This document shows, one piece after another, positions 40,841-51,833 of a stretch of 64,000 bases of DNA. The stretch comes from Indolivaga macrotermitis (GTDB taxonomy: Bacteria > Bacteroidota > Bacteroidia > Bacteroidales > Dysgonomonadaceae). The notes beneath the pieces are model-generated. The model did no database searches, was not told where the DNA came from, and saw only the letters and a program-made list of their open reading frames with translations. The position numbers and the translations under genes are program-made. How positions within the stretch are numbered: the first letter of the stretch is position 1; each line of letters begins with the position of its first letter. Location of the stretch: assembly GCF_900128985.1 (NCBI RefSeq), contig NZ_FQUC01000001.1, positions 726,998-790,997 of the forward strand. Reading direction: 5' to 3'.

Positions 40841-41626
40841 TTACATTTCCTCACAGATTATTCGCGCCATGTCTTCATATCCTCGTTGATTCGGATGCAA
40901 ACCATCCATTGTAAAGATCCCCCGGTTATTAACCAGATCGGGAGGCATTGTAAAATAAGGTTCTTTTGTAAAATCCCAGTCACACAAGTTATAAAAGTCT
41001 ATACATTTAATATCATATTTATTGCATGCCTCTACAACAGCATCCCGTTTACGTAACCAGTTTTCGGGCTGTGAGAAGATGTTGAACCGGTTACTTCTTT
41101 TCTGAGGAAGAGGGGTGCAAAATACAATAAAAGGTTTGCTTTCAGACATTGAATAATGACTCTCCAGTTTACGCATAATGTGTGAAACGGATTGGATAAA
41201 ATAACCCCTGTTGTAATCTTCTTCCAGATCAGTTTCTTCCACTTTCGGTTCATTGGTAACACCGAAAGTTCCTACCGAATTTTCTTCCCCCGTGTCATTG
41301 CCTCCGACAAGGCAGATAATAATATCAGGATTATAGTCATATATGCGTTGCAATTGTGCATCCTGTGCAAGTAAGGCTGTTGTATATCCGCTAAAACCTG
41401 CGGGATATACCTCTGCGGCTTGCGATAAGCTTAATAGGGCAGACCGATACCAAGGATAGTACCCGGAAGAGATACTGTCTCCATATAGGAGGATGCGTTT
41501 ACCTTTCATCGACTTTCCGTATGGCTTACGATTGACAGGCTGATTGTATTTATCTGCAACCTTTTCGCCAAAGCTGCACGATGTCAGGAACAATAAGAGC
41601 GTAAAAGTGAAAATAGTTCTACCCAT
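40841..41626 (-). CDS. SGNH/GDSL hydrolase lipoprotein
   Basis: A 261-residue lipoprotein: signal peptide ending FLTSC (Cys17), block I GDSISSGYY with Ser51, GGND as block III near residue 110, and DGLHPNQRG as block V. All catalytic residues are in normal order. It would act as an esterase or acetylxylan-type deacetylase in the periplasm or at the surface. It offers a useful in-window comparison with the rearranged SGNH domain of the phage fibre. Confidence 0.87.
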   Translation of the reverse strand: MGRTIFTFTLLLFLTSCSFGEKVADKYNQPVNRKPYGKSMKGKRILLYGDSISSGYYPWYRSALLSLSQAAEVYPAGFSGYTTALLAQDAQLQRIYDYNPDIIICLVGGNDTGEENSVGTFGVTNEPKVEETDLEEDYNRGYFIQSVSHIMRKLESHYSMSESKPFIVFCTPLPQKRSNRFNIFSQPENWLRKRDAVVEACNKYDIKCIDFYNLCDWDFTKEPYFTMPPDLVNNRGIFTMDGLHPNQRGYEDMARIICEEM

Positions 41627-41700
41627 AGCTATATAAGATAATACAATTGAACAAATATATAAATAAGGCTTAACTTATTATATAGTGTGTATATAAAAAG

Positions 41701-41729
41701 AAAAACCGCCGGATTATCCGGCGGTTTTT
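41701..41729. terminator. Bidirectional terminator after rprY
   Basis: A perfect palindrome (AAAAACCGCCGGA, 3-nt loop, complement) giving a G+C-rich stem with T runs on both strands. Located 18 nt from the rprY stop on its downstream side. Confidence 0.9.
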
Positions 41730-41746
41730 CTTTTTAACGTATAATG

Positions 41747-42466
41747 TTAAGCTTCAGATTCTTCAGCTTCTTCGTTGGTCGGTGCAATAAGTTTGTAGCC
41801 TTTACCGTGGATATTGATGATTTCAATTTCCGGATCAGCTTTCAATAACTTTCTTAGTTTAGTGATATATACATCCATGCTTCTGGCATTGAAGTAGTTA
41901 TCGTCTACCCAGATCTGTTTCAACGCATGATTACGTTCCAGTATATCATTAGCATGTGCACAAAGTAAACCTAATAATTCAGATTCTTTAGTAGTTAGTT
42001 TTGTACTCTCTCCGCTGATTGTAAGTATTTGTTTCTGAGTATCAAAAACCATCTTTCCGAACTGATATATTTGTTGGTCTTTACCTTTTTTGCCTTTCAC
42101 ACGACGGAAAATAGCTTCGATACGAAGAACAAGCTCTTCCATGCTGAATGGTTTAGTAATATAATCATCGGCACCGGCTTTAAATCCTTCAAGAATATCA
42201 TCTTTCATGTTTTTTGCTGTCAGAAAAATGATGGGTATATCAGGATTAATAGCCCTGATTTCTTTTACTAAAGTAATACCATCTTTCTTAGGCATCATAA
42301 CATCAAGAACACACAGGTCATATTTTTCTTTCACGAATCCTTTGTATCCTGCTTCTCCATCAGGGAATAGGTCTGTGTCAAAGCCTTTAGCCTGAAGGTA
42401 TTCACGGAGTAGCATTCCAAGGTTTTCGTCATCTTCACATAAAAATAATTTCAACTTCTCTTCCAT
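41747..42466 (-). CDS. rprY: OmpR-family response regulator (RprY)
   Basis: A 239-residue regulator. The receiver domain has Glu11/Asp12/Asp13, the phosphorylated Asp55 (VLDVMMPKKDG), Thr in IIFLTAK and Lys in DDYITKPF. A winged-helix DNA-binding domain follows (LTTKESELLGLLCAHAND, DVYITKLRKLLK). Downstream partner of the kinase gene (7 nt). Strong resemblance to Bacteroides RprY, linked to redox and stress regulation. The acidic tail (NEEAEESEA) is ordinary for this group. Confidence 0.9.
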   Translation of the reverse strand: MEEKLKLFLCEDDENLGMLLREYLQAKGFDTDLFPDGEAGYKGFVKEKYDLCVLDVMMPKKDGITLVKEIRAINPDIPIIFLTAKNMKDDILEGFKAGADDYITKPFSMEELVLRIEAIFRRVKGKKGKDQQIYQFGKMVFDTQKQILTISGESTKLTTKESELLGLLCAHANDILERNHALKQIWVDDNYFNARSMDVYITKLRKLLKADPEIEIINIHGKGYKLIAPTNEEAEESEA

Positions 42467-42473
42467 AATATCT

Positions 42474-44051
42474 CTACTTTATATTGAATAAACTTATTAT
42501 AAATTTTGTTCCTTGTCCAAGTTCGCTTTCTACTTTAATCGAACCTTTATGGTCATCGATAATCTTTTTGACGTAGGCTAAACCTAACCCAAATCCTTTT
42601 ACATCATGTCTATTACCGGTCGAAACACGATAAAAACGTTCAAAAACTTTTTTCGTATTTTCTTTTTTTATACCGATACCATTATCTTCAACACTTATGT
42701 ATATCTTATTGTTCTGATTCCATGTCCTTATCATCAACTGAAGAGGTACATCCTCGCGTCTGTATTTAAGGGCATTGTCAAGTAAATTGAATACAACATT
42801 TGTAAAATGCATCTCATCTGCGTTCACCAATGTGTCATCCGCTTCAAGGTCAATATCGATCGATCCGCCGAATTTTTCGACCTTCAGCTGAAAAGTATTA
42901 GCAATATTAACAATAATATCGTTGACGTCCAACTCTTTGAACTTAAGAGTTGCTTGCTGTTTTTCGAAAAGCGACATTTGTAATACTTTTTCTACCTGAA
43001 AACTAAGCCGTTTGGTTTCGTCATTGATAACACTTGATATATGATTAAAAATATCAGGAGACTTCATGATACCCGGATCTTTCAGCATTTGTGCAGCTAA
43101 CGAAATAGTTGATACGGGAGTTTTCAACTCATGAGTCATGTTATTCATGAAATCACTTTTCATCTCCGACAAGCGTTTCTGCCTGAAGATAAGATATATC
43201 GTTATAATGAACGTGACCAATAGAATCAATGTGAACACAAAGGCAGGCAATAGCAAAGAAATCTCACTCAATAAGTAATCATTTTTAGTAGGGAACGACA
43301 CCCATAAACTATTCAGCTTATCAATGGGGTCGTTAGGGTATAGAACCTGCTTATATAATGAGTTCTTATCGGGGTCGGAATAATTCTCCTGCCTGTACAG
43401 CGGTTTGTCGTTATAATCAACAATTTCGAACTGAAACGGTATCTCTATACCGTTATAGCGAAGTTCGTCCCTGATATTTCCGTTTAAGGTCTTGAAATTG
43501 ATTTTTTCGCTGATAGGCTCTGTACTCGACCTTTGTATGATTTTAGAAATAACATTATCTTTCGAGATAACATTGTCTACCAATTGCCGTTGATACTCAT
43601 ATCTCTGTTTGAAAAGCTCCTGCATATTGTACGAAGCCTGAGCTACAGCGTTGGAGCCCTTCTGCCGGGAACTGGACGATTTGCTGTTTTTTATGCTCGT
43701 CGTTTGCGATATATTGTATTCCATATTCATGATCGGGTCGCCGTTGTTGTCGGTAATCCGGATGCTTTGAGAATGTGTTACAACTTTTTCGCCATTTGGA
43801 TTCGTAACCGGAATGTCCTTGTATAAGCCTTTTTTATTATAATAGTCAGACGCTTCCTGATACAGGTATTTTCTGGTCTGTTCGAGTTCAAGATTTTTTG
43901 ATACTTGATACAAGCTTCTACGGACTGCTTCATCAAACTGGTCGTTCCGCATATTTAATGTGGCACGAAAATAATTAATTTGTAATGAAAGTAGCCCGAA
44001 AAAGGTAACTGCCATCACTGCAGCTAGTAGCCAGATTGTAGATTTTTTCAT
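42474..44051 (-). CDS. rprX: Sensor histidine kinase (RprX)
   Basis: A 525-residue membrane kinase. Transmembrane helices at about 5-25 and 265-289 frame a periplasmic sensor domain. The H-box NNMTHELKTPVST has phosphoacceptor His307. The ATPase has N-box VVFNLLDNALKYR, DNGIGIK and KGFGLGLAYVKKI. Pairs with rprY to form a two-component system. Matches the RprX type of Bacteroides. Confidence 0.9.
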   Translation of the reverse strand: MKKSTIWLLAAVMAVTFFGLLSLQINYFRATLNMRNDQFDEAVRRSLYQVSKNLELEQTRKYLYQEASDYYNKKGLYKDIPVTNPNGEKVVTHSQSIRITDNNGDPIMNMEYNISQTTSIKNSKSSSSRQKGSNAVAQASYNMQELFKQRYEYQRQLVDNVISKDNVISKIIQRSSTEPISEKINFKTLNGNIRDELRYNGIEIPFQFEIVDYNDKPLYRQENYSDPDKNSLYKQVLYPNDPIDKLNSLWVSFPTKNDYLLSEISLLLPAFVFTLILLVTFIITIYLIFRQKRLSEMKSDFMNNMTHELKTPVSTISLAAQMLKDPGIMKSPDIFNHISSVINDETKRLSFQVEKVLQMSLFEKQQATLKFKELDVNDIIVNIANTFQLKVEKFGGSIDIDLEADDTLVNADEMHFTNVVFNLLDNALKYRREDVPLQLMIRTWNQNNKIYISVEDNGIGIKKENTKKVFERFYRVSTGNRHDVKGFGLGLAYVKKIIDDHKGSIKVESELGQGTKFIISLFNIK

Positions 44052-44318
44052 TTTTTACGAAACTCGATAAAAGCACTATTCGATAGTGCATTAAATTAAA
44101 GTATTTGCTTTTTATAGCTTCCGTAAGTCTAAAAAAGATATTGCCGGTATCGACATTTTAGTCGGTATATACTTAAATATCTGCTCTATTTTACTTCTTT
44201 AATTTTAGTTTTAACAAAGATAATCTATTTTTGTTTAACAAATTATGAAAAAAAGGGAAGTCGTGTATTTTTTTATTTTATTAGATTTATTAAATAAAAA
44301 GTAAGGTTGGTACAGCTC

Positions 44319-47300
44319 TCAATCGCCAAGTGTAAACCTCAGACTAACACCGAAATTAGTGTTAGCGGTAGGGTAGGACGAGGTCGAAATAAGAGGCGAG
44401 TTCACTATGCGGTCGAAATAGGCTCTCATAACAAGTGCTTTACTTAGACTGTAATCGGCGGAGAATTTAAGGGTGAAGATAGTAGTACCGGATGTTGCTT
44501 CGGTAAACCCGTCCTCAATTTTACGGATCAGAGACTGGGTTGTTCTCCTTGATAAGTCTACATTCAACAGCAGGTCATTATTGAATCCGCTTTGTTTTTT
44601 CTTATTCCATCCCATAATCTTATTAAATTCATTAATTCTGTATCCGGCACCAATGATAAGGTCTTTCTGTAGGTTTTCTACTATCTGGAATGAGCTGATA
44701 CTTAAATTTAAAGACCTTGTATAATTATAACGAGCCTTGATCGTAAGATTATTGTTCATTGTACCTTCGGCTCCGAATAAAGGATTGAATTGTTCGATCA
44801 GGCTGACTGCCGATATGTCATATATCGAAGATGGTGCCGGCATGGGGGTATCATCTAAATTCTTGATAAAACCGAGCCCGTTTCCGGCATCTATCCAGCT
44901 GGAGAATGAATTATATGAACCGATACTGTATTGGGATACATATCCATGGCTGATTACGAGATTCTTGAATTTATCTTTAAACCAAGGTAAAGTTGTAAGC
45001 CCGTCATATGTGATACGCCAGTTGGGCAGTATAGATGAAAGTGCCATGAAAGGATTCAGCGAAACAGAGTTTACATTCCTTCCTGTATAAGCTGCAATAA
45101 ATGCAGGGATTAGCACATCGGACGAATTGATATTTACATTCTCACCTGTTCCGGTTTGATATTGATTGCCTCCTAATCCGGATGAAGCGATAAAGCCGGT
45201 GTTCGGATAAGTAATGCCATTGTATTGTTGTTCCAGACGGTAAGCTATAACATCCCGGTTTTGTCTGAACTTTTCGAAAGCTTTCGAGTGGTACCCGTTC
45301 TTAGAGTTTCCACTATCGAAGCTGGATGATAATGAAATAGTCGTCATCGTGAAACTACCGCCCAGAGTCTTGATTGTGGATGAGGGATAATTGTAGTATT
45401 GATACGATGTACGGTCATTCTTTTCCCGTAAAGCCGTTAATCTGATCTTAAATCCTCTGACCGGTTCGAGTTGAGCCTCGATGTCCAGTTTCCGTATTGA
45501 ATTATATACAGCCGGAGATACATTGTTCTCGTCTAATACAAGCCAATCATTATGCAAAGCCCTGTCGAGATATTCCTCTCCTCCTTTAAAACCAAAGGCA
45601 AAGTCTAGTCCGGGTGTTATTCCATACTCGGTTCTCTTTTGTCCGAAGGCATCCCCGATACTCGGTCTGAATCCGCTTATTGCAGTTTCGTTCCGGGCTG
45701 AATAATTAATCGAGAACGAACGTAACGACATCACTCCTCTGGCTGCATATTGAGCTACCTTGTAGAGTGTCGTTTCCTCAATATCGCCTTTTTGTGAGAT
45801 GCTGAGTTGTATATTTGCCGTGTCTTTCAGATTTATGCGGATATTATTTTCATCGATCCGCTTATACTTTATCTTGATTATCCGTCCATCGCGTCTGGCT
45901 ACAACATCAATATTTTTACTGTTGAGTCCGTGGGATACAACAGTAGCAGAGTCGGGATTTAATGCGACCTCTTGATTAAAACGCTTTAACCTGACCGGAT
46001 TCGTTTGCCTTCGCTGGGTAGATGGCCTTCGGTTGTTGGAGCCGAATTTTTCATTCGCTTTGCGAAGGAAGGGTGATTTGTTGTATAAGGTTGTCATATC
46101 AAACCTGTTGTTTGACGAGAAAGTAATATTGTTTGTTATAATATTACCAACCTCTACAGAGTCTACTTCGGCACCTCTGTCCCATGTATACTGGCTATCG
46201 TAATTGGCTGATGAATTGATCCAGTTCAGGAACGGAATATTGTTGAACGGAAAGGTATAGGTTACTTTTGCTGCTTGCTTGTATGATAATGGGTCTCCCA
46301 GATTACGAATACTCCGCATAACCGAATCGCGCCAAATTTCGTAATCGTCCCTGTTTAGTTTTTTGTTTACTTGCAGGTAAGGTTCTTCTATCTCGGCACG
46401 TGTTCCTGTCTGGAGACTTATTTTAAGATTGGGCAGCAAGTCCCAGTTTATACTGAAATCTCTGTCCCAATAGAATTCCTGATTCCATGACAAAAATTCA
46501 TTGTTACTGTTATTTCCTCCCAGTGTGTAACTTTCGAGATCCCTTGTCAGAGTTTCGGTATAGAATCTCGTGATATAAGAGTTGAAAGAAATATTACTAG
46601 GTAGCAGGTTGATCGATAACGATTTCGGATATTTTGCTAACGGAGCTTTGCTTTCAAGATTTTTGAATGGTTCCCATTTTCCTCCTGTCGGAGAGTACGA
46701 ATAATTTAACGATGCTTTGTAATTCTTCGAAACATCATAGACCGTGGTTGGATTAGTTACTTCGGTTTCACTATAAGCATATCCGAATGTAAAGTTGGCG
46801 GGGTCATAAGGCATCGGGGTTTTACTCTTAATGTCGAATTTGACATTGGAGAAGCTAAGGCTCTTGGTTGTAGTTTTATCCTGAGCCAGATTTTTAATTG
46901 AATCTTTCTCCGCTTTTGTACTAACCAACGATAGTGATTCGTCCAGCGTTATATCCTGATCCAAAGGATCGTATTTTGGGGTTGTAGTCTGATTCGAGTA
47001 TGAGTAATAGAATGGGATAGACGCTTTAGCTTTCTCCGGAAGGAAGCGTCCGAAATCGAGATTCGTAGCTATAGTGTACGAAGAGTAATCGTCGCTCCGT
47101 CGCTCATTCAGGCTCTGGTCGATCGATCCGAACCCAATGGTCTCTTTACGTCCGGTAAAGCTTACCGATCCGATATCCGATAACTTGATATTGAGGTTTC
47201 CCTGAGCAGCCCATCCTCCTTCTTCGTCGAAGTCGGTCAGTCGTAGTTCGTTTACCCATACTTCGGCCGATTTTACGGTTCTCGATTTGTTACGTATACC

Positions 47301-50300
47301 TATCATCATTACCTGTATATCCGATAATGAAGGGTTACCGATGATACTAACGGTGTTTTGTTGATTGTCGGGGTCATTGATCGTATACAGAGTCGTATAG
47401 GATGTGGACGATCCTGCTTTACGTTTTTCTTTATTCCGCTCGAGTTTGAGGTTGGTCAGTAATTTCAGCGTAAAGTCAAACATGTTTTCTTGTGGCCATA
47501 CTATTTCCTGATCATTGGTATTATTCGTATTGTATTTGCCGGCAGGAGTAATACTCAAAGGTATCTCGTACTCGTAATAGTTGTTCTTATAATCCGAACC
47601 AAGCCTTAAGAATACACTTATTTCGTTTTTACTAAGATCCGTTCCTCCTATTATTTCTTCGGCATGTGTAAACATTTGTATCCGCTTGTAACGGCGAAGG
47701 TCGTATACCGTATTTTTGTAAACGGCTCTGGCATCATTCGGCTCAAGATTAAGAACCTGTAAAGCCAATGCTTGTTCGTTGTCTTGTACAAGCTGTGATT
47801 GATTGGAGTCTACAATTCTTTTTACTCCCGGAGGCACTACATAGTTAACCGGAGTCTTATTACCATTTTCTTCAATGTTTACAGCCGAGGCATTTATAGT
47901 TCCCTGTCCCTGATTAACACCATCGTCTAACACCTGTCCGTATGTTTTCCATTCGCCACGCACAAGGTCGAGTGTCGCGAAACGTAAAAATGTTTCCTTT
48001 TTAAAATTAGTAAGGAACATCCGCATGAAACGAACGGTTTTGAAGCCCTGTATATTTCCAACCTTTTTATTATAATCGTTGATAGGAACTTTAAACTGAT
48101 ACCATTTATTCGTGGTTGTTTCTCCATTTGCCAGTCTTACATTGACCTCCCGCACTTCGGAAATATAATTTGAACCGACTGCCATCCGATCAGGATCGAG
48201 TGTAACTTTATACTGATAATAATTTTCAGACTCGTTCATTGTATAATCCTGATTCAGGTCTTCAACATCGGGAACAGCACTTGCCGCAGTCGAATAACTT
48301 TCGTTACTGTCGGTAATAGAATTTCGCTCAGTTCCATTAAAGTATTTGTAACGATCCAATATGCCTACTTTATCTCTGTCGTAGTCCGATCCTCTGTAAT
48401 AGTGGTAGTTGTCTCCACCCGGATCATTAAAAGGAGAGAAAGGGTCTTGCTTCATTCTGGAAAGGGCAGACGATGATAGTTTGGATTCCAAAGCATTCAG
48501 ATAGGAAACATAAGTTGGAAATAAAAGCTCGTCAGCTGTACTTAAACCGTTGAATCCCACATCTTGCCGTGCACGGGCATCGTCGCTTAAGGTATTGTCG
48601 AAGGCGTACGCCGTGGACTGCCGTGTAGGTACCCGTCCCCAAGTCGTAGTCGCATAGTCGGTCGAATTAGGATCGGTCGGTAAACCGTTTTCGAAAAATT
48701 TCTTACCGTCTTTCAGTACATCTTCAGATATTTCTCCCAAGTTAAAATACAGGTCTCCTCCCGTGTTTTTTACTATAGCCGTATCATTGTAAATAAAGGG
48801 ATCGAGTAGCCAGAATTCGATGTATTCGATGTTACTGCTCTCGAAGTTTGTATTGTCAAGTTTGCGGGTAATACCACCCCAGCGTTTTTCAGGAGTAAGG
48901 AGTTCACCCTCGCTATTTATATTTGTCGCATCTAAGTTATACGGTCCTCTTTGTATAGGGTAATAAGATAGGTTGAGTGCAGTGATTGCGGAAGATTCGG
49001 TTGACAGTACATCTTTTCCCGGATATATTTCTTCAATACCGATTTCGCGGACATACGGGTCGGACTTGTCATTCGAGGTGATATGGGATGGTGTCAGGGA
49101 CGAGCTTTTCCGTGTGAAAAGATTATCGATATTGAACCATGCAAGATGCGCCCTGTTGTTTCCGTATGTGATATCGTTGGTCAGCTGCGACTCGGGAAAT
49201 AAAGCGGATGAACTATTATCGAAAGGCGTTGCTGCAAGCTTCCAGCCATAAGCATTGATCAATGATATCCGGGTTTTTGCAGACTCGAAATCATCTAGAT
49301 AAGAGTATCCTCCGGTGTATTGGTTCTCATAATGCCCGGGTATCATTTGTGCAAATTCGGCATTTAGCGATATCTCGGAAGGAGCCGTTGCGTTGACAAA
49401 AGGCAGCTTGTCTATCAGGTTAGTCAGCCATTGAGACTGGGTGCGGTATGAGGTGTTTAACCCCCATACAGTATTTTTCAGTGCTTCTTCTCCTACGGAT
49501 GTCTTGTAGGTCAACGGCTTCTCATACATATGCAGGATAGTTGCTCCTACATTGAAGTTCTTGGTGAAGTCGTAACTCAGGTTTAACCCTAACAGAGTCT
49601 GCCGCTGCATACTGTATAGCGATTGGTCTTCCAAAGAGACACTGATAGGTGTTCCTGTATCTATCAGGCTCTGGTTGATAATGGTAACAGTACCTGCTAT
49701 ATAATCGACTGTGTAGTCCAAATTTTCGGTTAAGGGGGTACCGTTGGCGGTAACTGTAACAGAACCTTTGGCTACATTCATAGCATTAAGGCTGATAACC
49801 GAACTCGATGAGGCTGACGCCCGGTAAGAACCGCTTATCCTAAATTTATTCTTTTCGGCAATCTGCTCGGCTACGGTCATTGTGGAATCGTAAAGTTCCT
49901 GATAAACGTATTTGTCGGCAATAGCATTATTACCTATCTTTTTGCGTAGATGTTCGCCAAAAGGTTCGACTACCGGAAAAATAATCCGTCCTCTTTCTGC
50001 ATTAATTGTATACCCCTCAAGAAAATCGAATATCCCATCGGGATTTGTATTGTTAGACGAATTCAGGCGGTCGAGGTTCATAACTCTCAGCAGTAGTTCA
50101 TTCTTGATATTTCCTTCCGGAATATAGTTGGTATAAGTCCCTACGGTATCACTTTGATAACTAATGTTTAACCTGAACTTGTCTTTCTGTATTTGTGTCG
50201 AACCCAGTTTGTAGACGTTTTTCATCATCAGGTCCCAAGTATATGAAGTAGGATACAGTGCAACGGGTTTCAAAAGTTTTACAAATATAGCTCCTGATTT

Positions 50301-51797
50301 GGTTGCACTACCTAATTGAGATGGTATCTCACTGGCAAATTCCCCTACCTTATAAGTTTCTCCGCCTTTGGTATATTCGAAAGCTACAGCTAGAACCTGA
50401 TCTGAGTTAAGTGAAGAATTCAGTGATATATATCCTAACTGAGCATTGAAGGTATATTCCGATGATTCCAGTTTTCTTGCGTTTTCGAGCTTTTCAAAAT
50501 CCTGCCCGTTTTCAAGTCCGGCACCTGTTAGTACAGTACTCACCTGATCTTTGTCACGTGCTCCACTGTACGAAGAGTTGATAGTAGTATACAGGTTGTT
50601 CGCCGCATTATATGGAATATTTAACCGTCCTTGTTTAGACCATTTCGAATTCCCGATTTTATCATATTCACCTAAGTCCGAAAAAGCGACAAGGTTACGT
50701 GCATTATCAAAATTGCCTTGTACGTTGGTAACCCAGACTTCTATTTTGTTGATAAGTATGGATGATTGAATATAGGGGAGTTTGCTCATCCCATAATCAA
50801 AATTATCACGGAAATACTGGGATAAAAAGAAGTGCTGGTTTTCGTCATAAGCATTTGCCTTAAACTCGAAAGTTGTAGTCTGAACACCGCCTGACGAATT
50901 GGCAGTCTGGCTCTGGGTCTCTTTTTGCGATATAACGGTATTTATTCTTAACTTACCAAACTGAAGGTCTGCACGTACCCCGAATAGCGAAGAGGCTCCT
51001 GTTATAAGAGAGTTAGTCGTATTCATACTGATATTTCCGGCTTCGAGATAGCGTATTATCTCATCCTCCTTCCCCTCATAAGCAAGTTTAGCCCTCTTCG
51101 AATCGAAATCGAAAGTGGACTGCGTGTCATAATTCAATCCGAAATTGACCTTGTCTCCGACCGAAGCATCGACATTTACCTGTATCTTTTCATCAAAGTC
51201 GAACATAGTTCTGTTACGGTTCCTTTGCGAAAGGGTAGGGTTGTCTGTTTTCGTATTTTTAATACCCATGGATAATTCCACATATCCCTGAGTTTTGACC
51301 TGAACACCACCCGGACCGAAAATACGCTCGAGGTTACTCATGTTCACTCTAATGTCTTTCAGCGAGAATCCGTCCTTTTTATCTTTGTTGGCAAATGTCT
51401 CATCATTCTTTTCCTTGAAATACCGCGACATCGATTCTTTCAGGCTATAGTCCAGATATTGCTGAGGATTCAGGGTAAAGGGAGTTATCCATTCGTCGTT
51501 GTCTATCTTTGTTTTGAATAAGTAGACATTGTGTGTGACATCGTATTCGACCTGGGTTTGGACATTCGACGGATCACGTAAGTCTATAGGAGTTTTGCGG
51601 GTTATATCTTCGTAATTGTTTATTTGTGTCTTCCGGACAGGGTATATCGTTCCCGTATCTTCCGGTAATGCTATTTCTGAATCGGCGTAAGGGAAAGACA
51701 AGTTGTTTTCAACCCTCTCCGATGGAATCGAAAACAGGCTAAATACACATATAAGAAGTGATGTGATTAGAATAAAATATTTAATATTCTTATCCAA
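44319..51797 (-). CDS. sprA: SprA/Sov, type IX secretion translocon
   Basis: A 2492-residue outer-membrane protein, the giant beta-barrel channel of the type IX secretion system in Bacteroidetes. A short N-terminal signal segment (about residues 8-25) precedes periplasmic repeats and then the barrel strands; the chain ends with a membrane-type strand (TNFGVSLRFTLGD). Typical SprA phrases include GGYSYLDDFESA and WVNELRLTDFDEEGGWAA. Full length for the family without frameshift. It lies 36 nt from ruvA in the same direction, the conserved ruvA-sprA order. Shows the host exports proteins by T9SS. Confidence 0.96.
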   Translation of the reverse strand: MDKNIKYFILITSLLICVFSLFSIPSERVENNLSFPYADSEIALPEDTGTIYPVRKTQINNYEDITRKTPIDLRDPSNVQTQVEYDVTHNVYLFKTKIDNDEWITPFTLNPQQYLDYSLKESMSRYFKEKNDETFANKDKKDGFSLKDIRVNMSNLERIFGPGGVQVKTQGYVELSMGIKNTKTDNPTLSQRNRNRTMFDFDEKIQVNVDASVGDKVNFGLNYDTQSTFDFDSKRAKLAYEGKEDEIIRYLEAGNISMNTTNSLITGASSLFGVRADLQFGKLRINTVISQKETQSQTANSSGGVQTTTFEFKANAYDENQHFFLSQYFRDNFDYGMSKLPYIQSSILINKIEVWVTNVQGNFDNARNLVAFSDLGEYDKIGNSKWSKQGRLNIPYNAANNLYTTINSSYSGARDKDQVSTVLTGAGLENGQDFEKLENARKLESSEYTFNAQLGYISLNSSLNSDQVLAVAFEYTKGGETYKVGEFASEIPSQLGSATKSGAIFVKLLKPVALYPTSYTWDLMMKNVYKLGSTQIQKDKFRLNISYQSDTVGTYTNYIPEGNIKNELLLRVMNLDRLNSSNNTNPDGIFDFLEGYTINAERGRIIFPVVEPFGEHLRKKIGNNAIADKYVYQELYDSTMTVAEQIAEKNKFRISGSYRASASSSSVISLNAMNVAKGSVTVTANGTPLTENLDYTVDYIAGTVTIINQSLIDTGTPISVSLEDQSLYSMQRQTLLGLNLSYDFTKNFNVGATILHMYEKPLTYKTSVGEEALKNTVWGLNTSYRTQSQWLTNLIDKLPFVNATAPSEISLNAEFAQMIPGHYENQYTGGYSYLDDFESAKTRISLINAYGWKLAATPFDNSSSALFPESQLTNDITYGNNRAHLAWFNIDNLFTRKSSSLTPSHITSNDKSDPYVREIGIEEIYPGKDVLSTESSAITALNLSYYPIQRGPYNLDATNINSEGELLTPEKRWGGITRKLDNTNFESSNIEYIEFWLLDPFIYNDTAIVKNTGGDLYFNLGEISEDVLKDGKKFFENGLPTDPNSTDYATTTWGRVPTRQSTAYAFDNTLSDDARARQDVGFNGLSTADELLFPTYVSYLNALESKLSSSALSRMKQDPFSPFNDPGGDNYHYYRGSDYDRDKVGILDRYKYFNGTERNSITDSNESYSTAASAVPDVEDLNQDYTMNESENYYQYKVTLDPDRMAVGSNYISEVREVNVRLANGETTTNKWYQFKVPINDYNKKVGNIQGFKTVRFMRMFLTNFKKETFLRFATLDLVRGEWKTYGQVLDDGVNQGQGTINASAVNIEENGNKTPVNYVVPPGVKRIVDSNQSQLVQDNEQALALQVLNLEPNDARAVYKNTVYDLRRYKRIQMFTHAEEIIGGTDLSKNEISVFLRLGSDYKNNYYEYEIPLSITPAGKYNTNNTNDQEIVWPQENMFDFTLKLLTNLKLERNKEKRKAGSSTSYTTLYTINDPDNQQNTVSIIGNPSLSDIQVMMIGIRNKSRTVKSAEVWVNELRLTDFDEEGGWAAQGNLNIKLSDIGSVSFTGRKETIGFGSIDQSLNERRSDDYSSYTIATNLDFGRFLPEKAKASIPFYYSYSNQTTTPKYDPLDQDITLDESLSLVSTKAEKDSIKNLAQDKTTTKSLSFSNVKFDIKSKTPMPYDPANFTFGYAYSETEVTNPTTVYDVSKNYKASLNYSYSPTGGKWEPFKNLESKAPLAKYPKSLSINLLPSNISFNSYITRFYTETLTRDLESYTLGGNNSNNEFLSWNQEFYWDRDFSINWDLLPNLKISLQTGTRAEIEEPYLQVNKKLNRDDYEIWRDSVMRSIRNLGDPLSYKQAAKVTYTFPFNNIPFLNWINSSANYDSQYTWDRGAEVDSVEVGNIITNNITFSSNNRFDMTTLYNKSPFLRKANEKFGSNNRRPSTQRRQTNPVRLKRFNQEVALNPDSATVVSHGLNSKNIDVVARRDGRIIKIKYKRIDENNIRINLKDTANIQLSISQKGDIEETTLYKVAQYAARGVMSLRSFSINYSARNETAISGFRPSIGDAFGQKRTEYGITPGLDFAFGFKGGEEYLDRALHNDWLVLDENNVSPAVYNSIRKLDIEAQLEPVRGFKIRLTALREKNDRTSYQYYNYPSSTIKTLGGSFTMTTISLSSSFDSGNSKNGYHSKAFEKFRQNRDVIAYRLEQQYNGITYPNTGFIASSGLGGNQYQTGTGENVNINSSDVLIPAFIAAYTGRNVNSVSLNPFMALSSILPNWRITYDGLTTLPWFKDKFKNLVISHGYVSQYSIGSYNSFSSWIDAGNGLGFIKNLDDTPMPAPSSIYDISAVSLIEQFNPLFGAEGTMNNNLTIKARYNYTRSLNLSISSFQIVENLQKDLIIGAGYRINEFNKIMGWNKKKQSGFNNDLLLNVDLSRRTTQSLIRKIEDGFTEATSGTTIFTLKFSADYSLSKALVMRAYFDRIVNSPLISTSSYPTANTNFGVSLRFTLGD

Positions 51798-51833
51798 TAG
51801 ATTTCCCCGATTTTTACGTCCAGATCAAAAATT

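Noticed and set aside
40841..41626. GDSL lipoprotein as part of a phage or cargo module
   Set aside because: It is flanked by ordinary chromosomal genes, has a normal lipobox and its base composition matches its neighbours.
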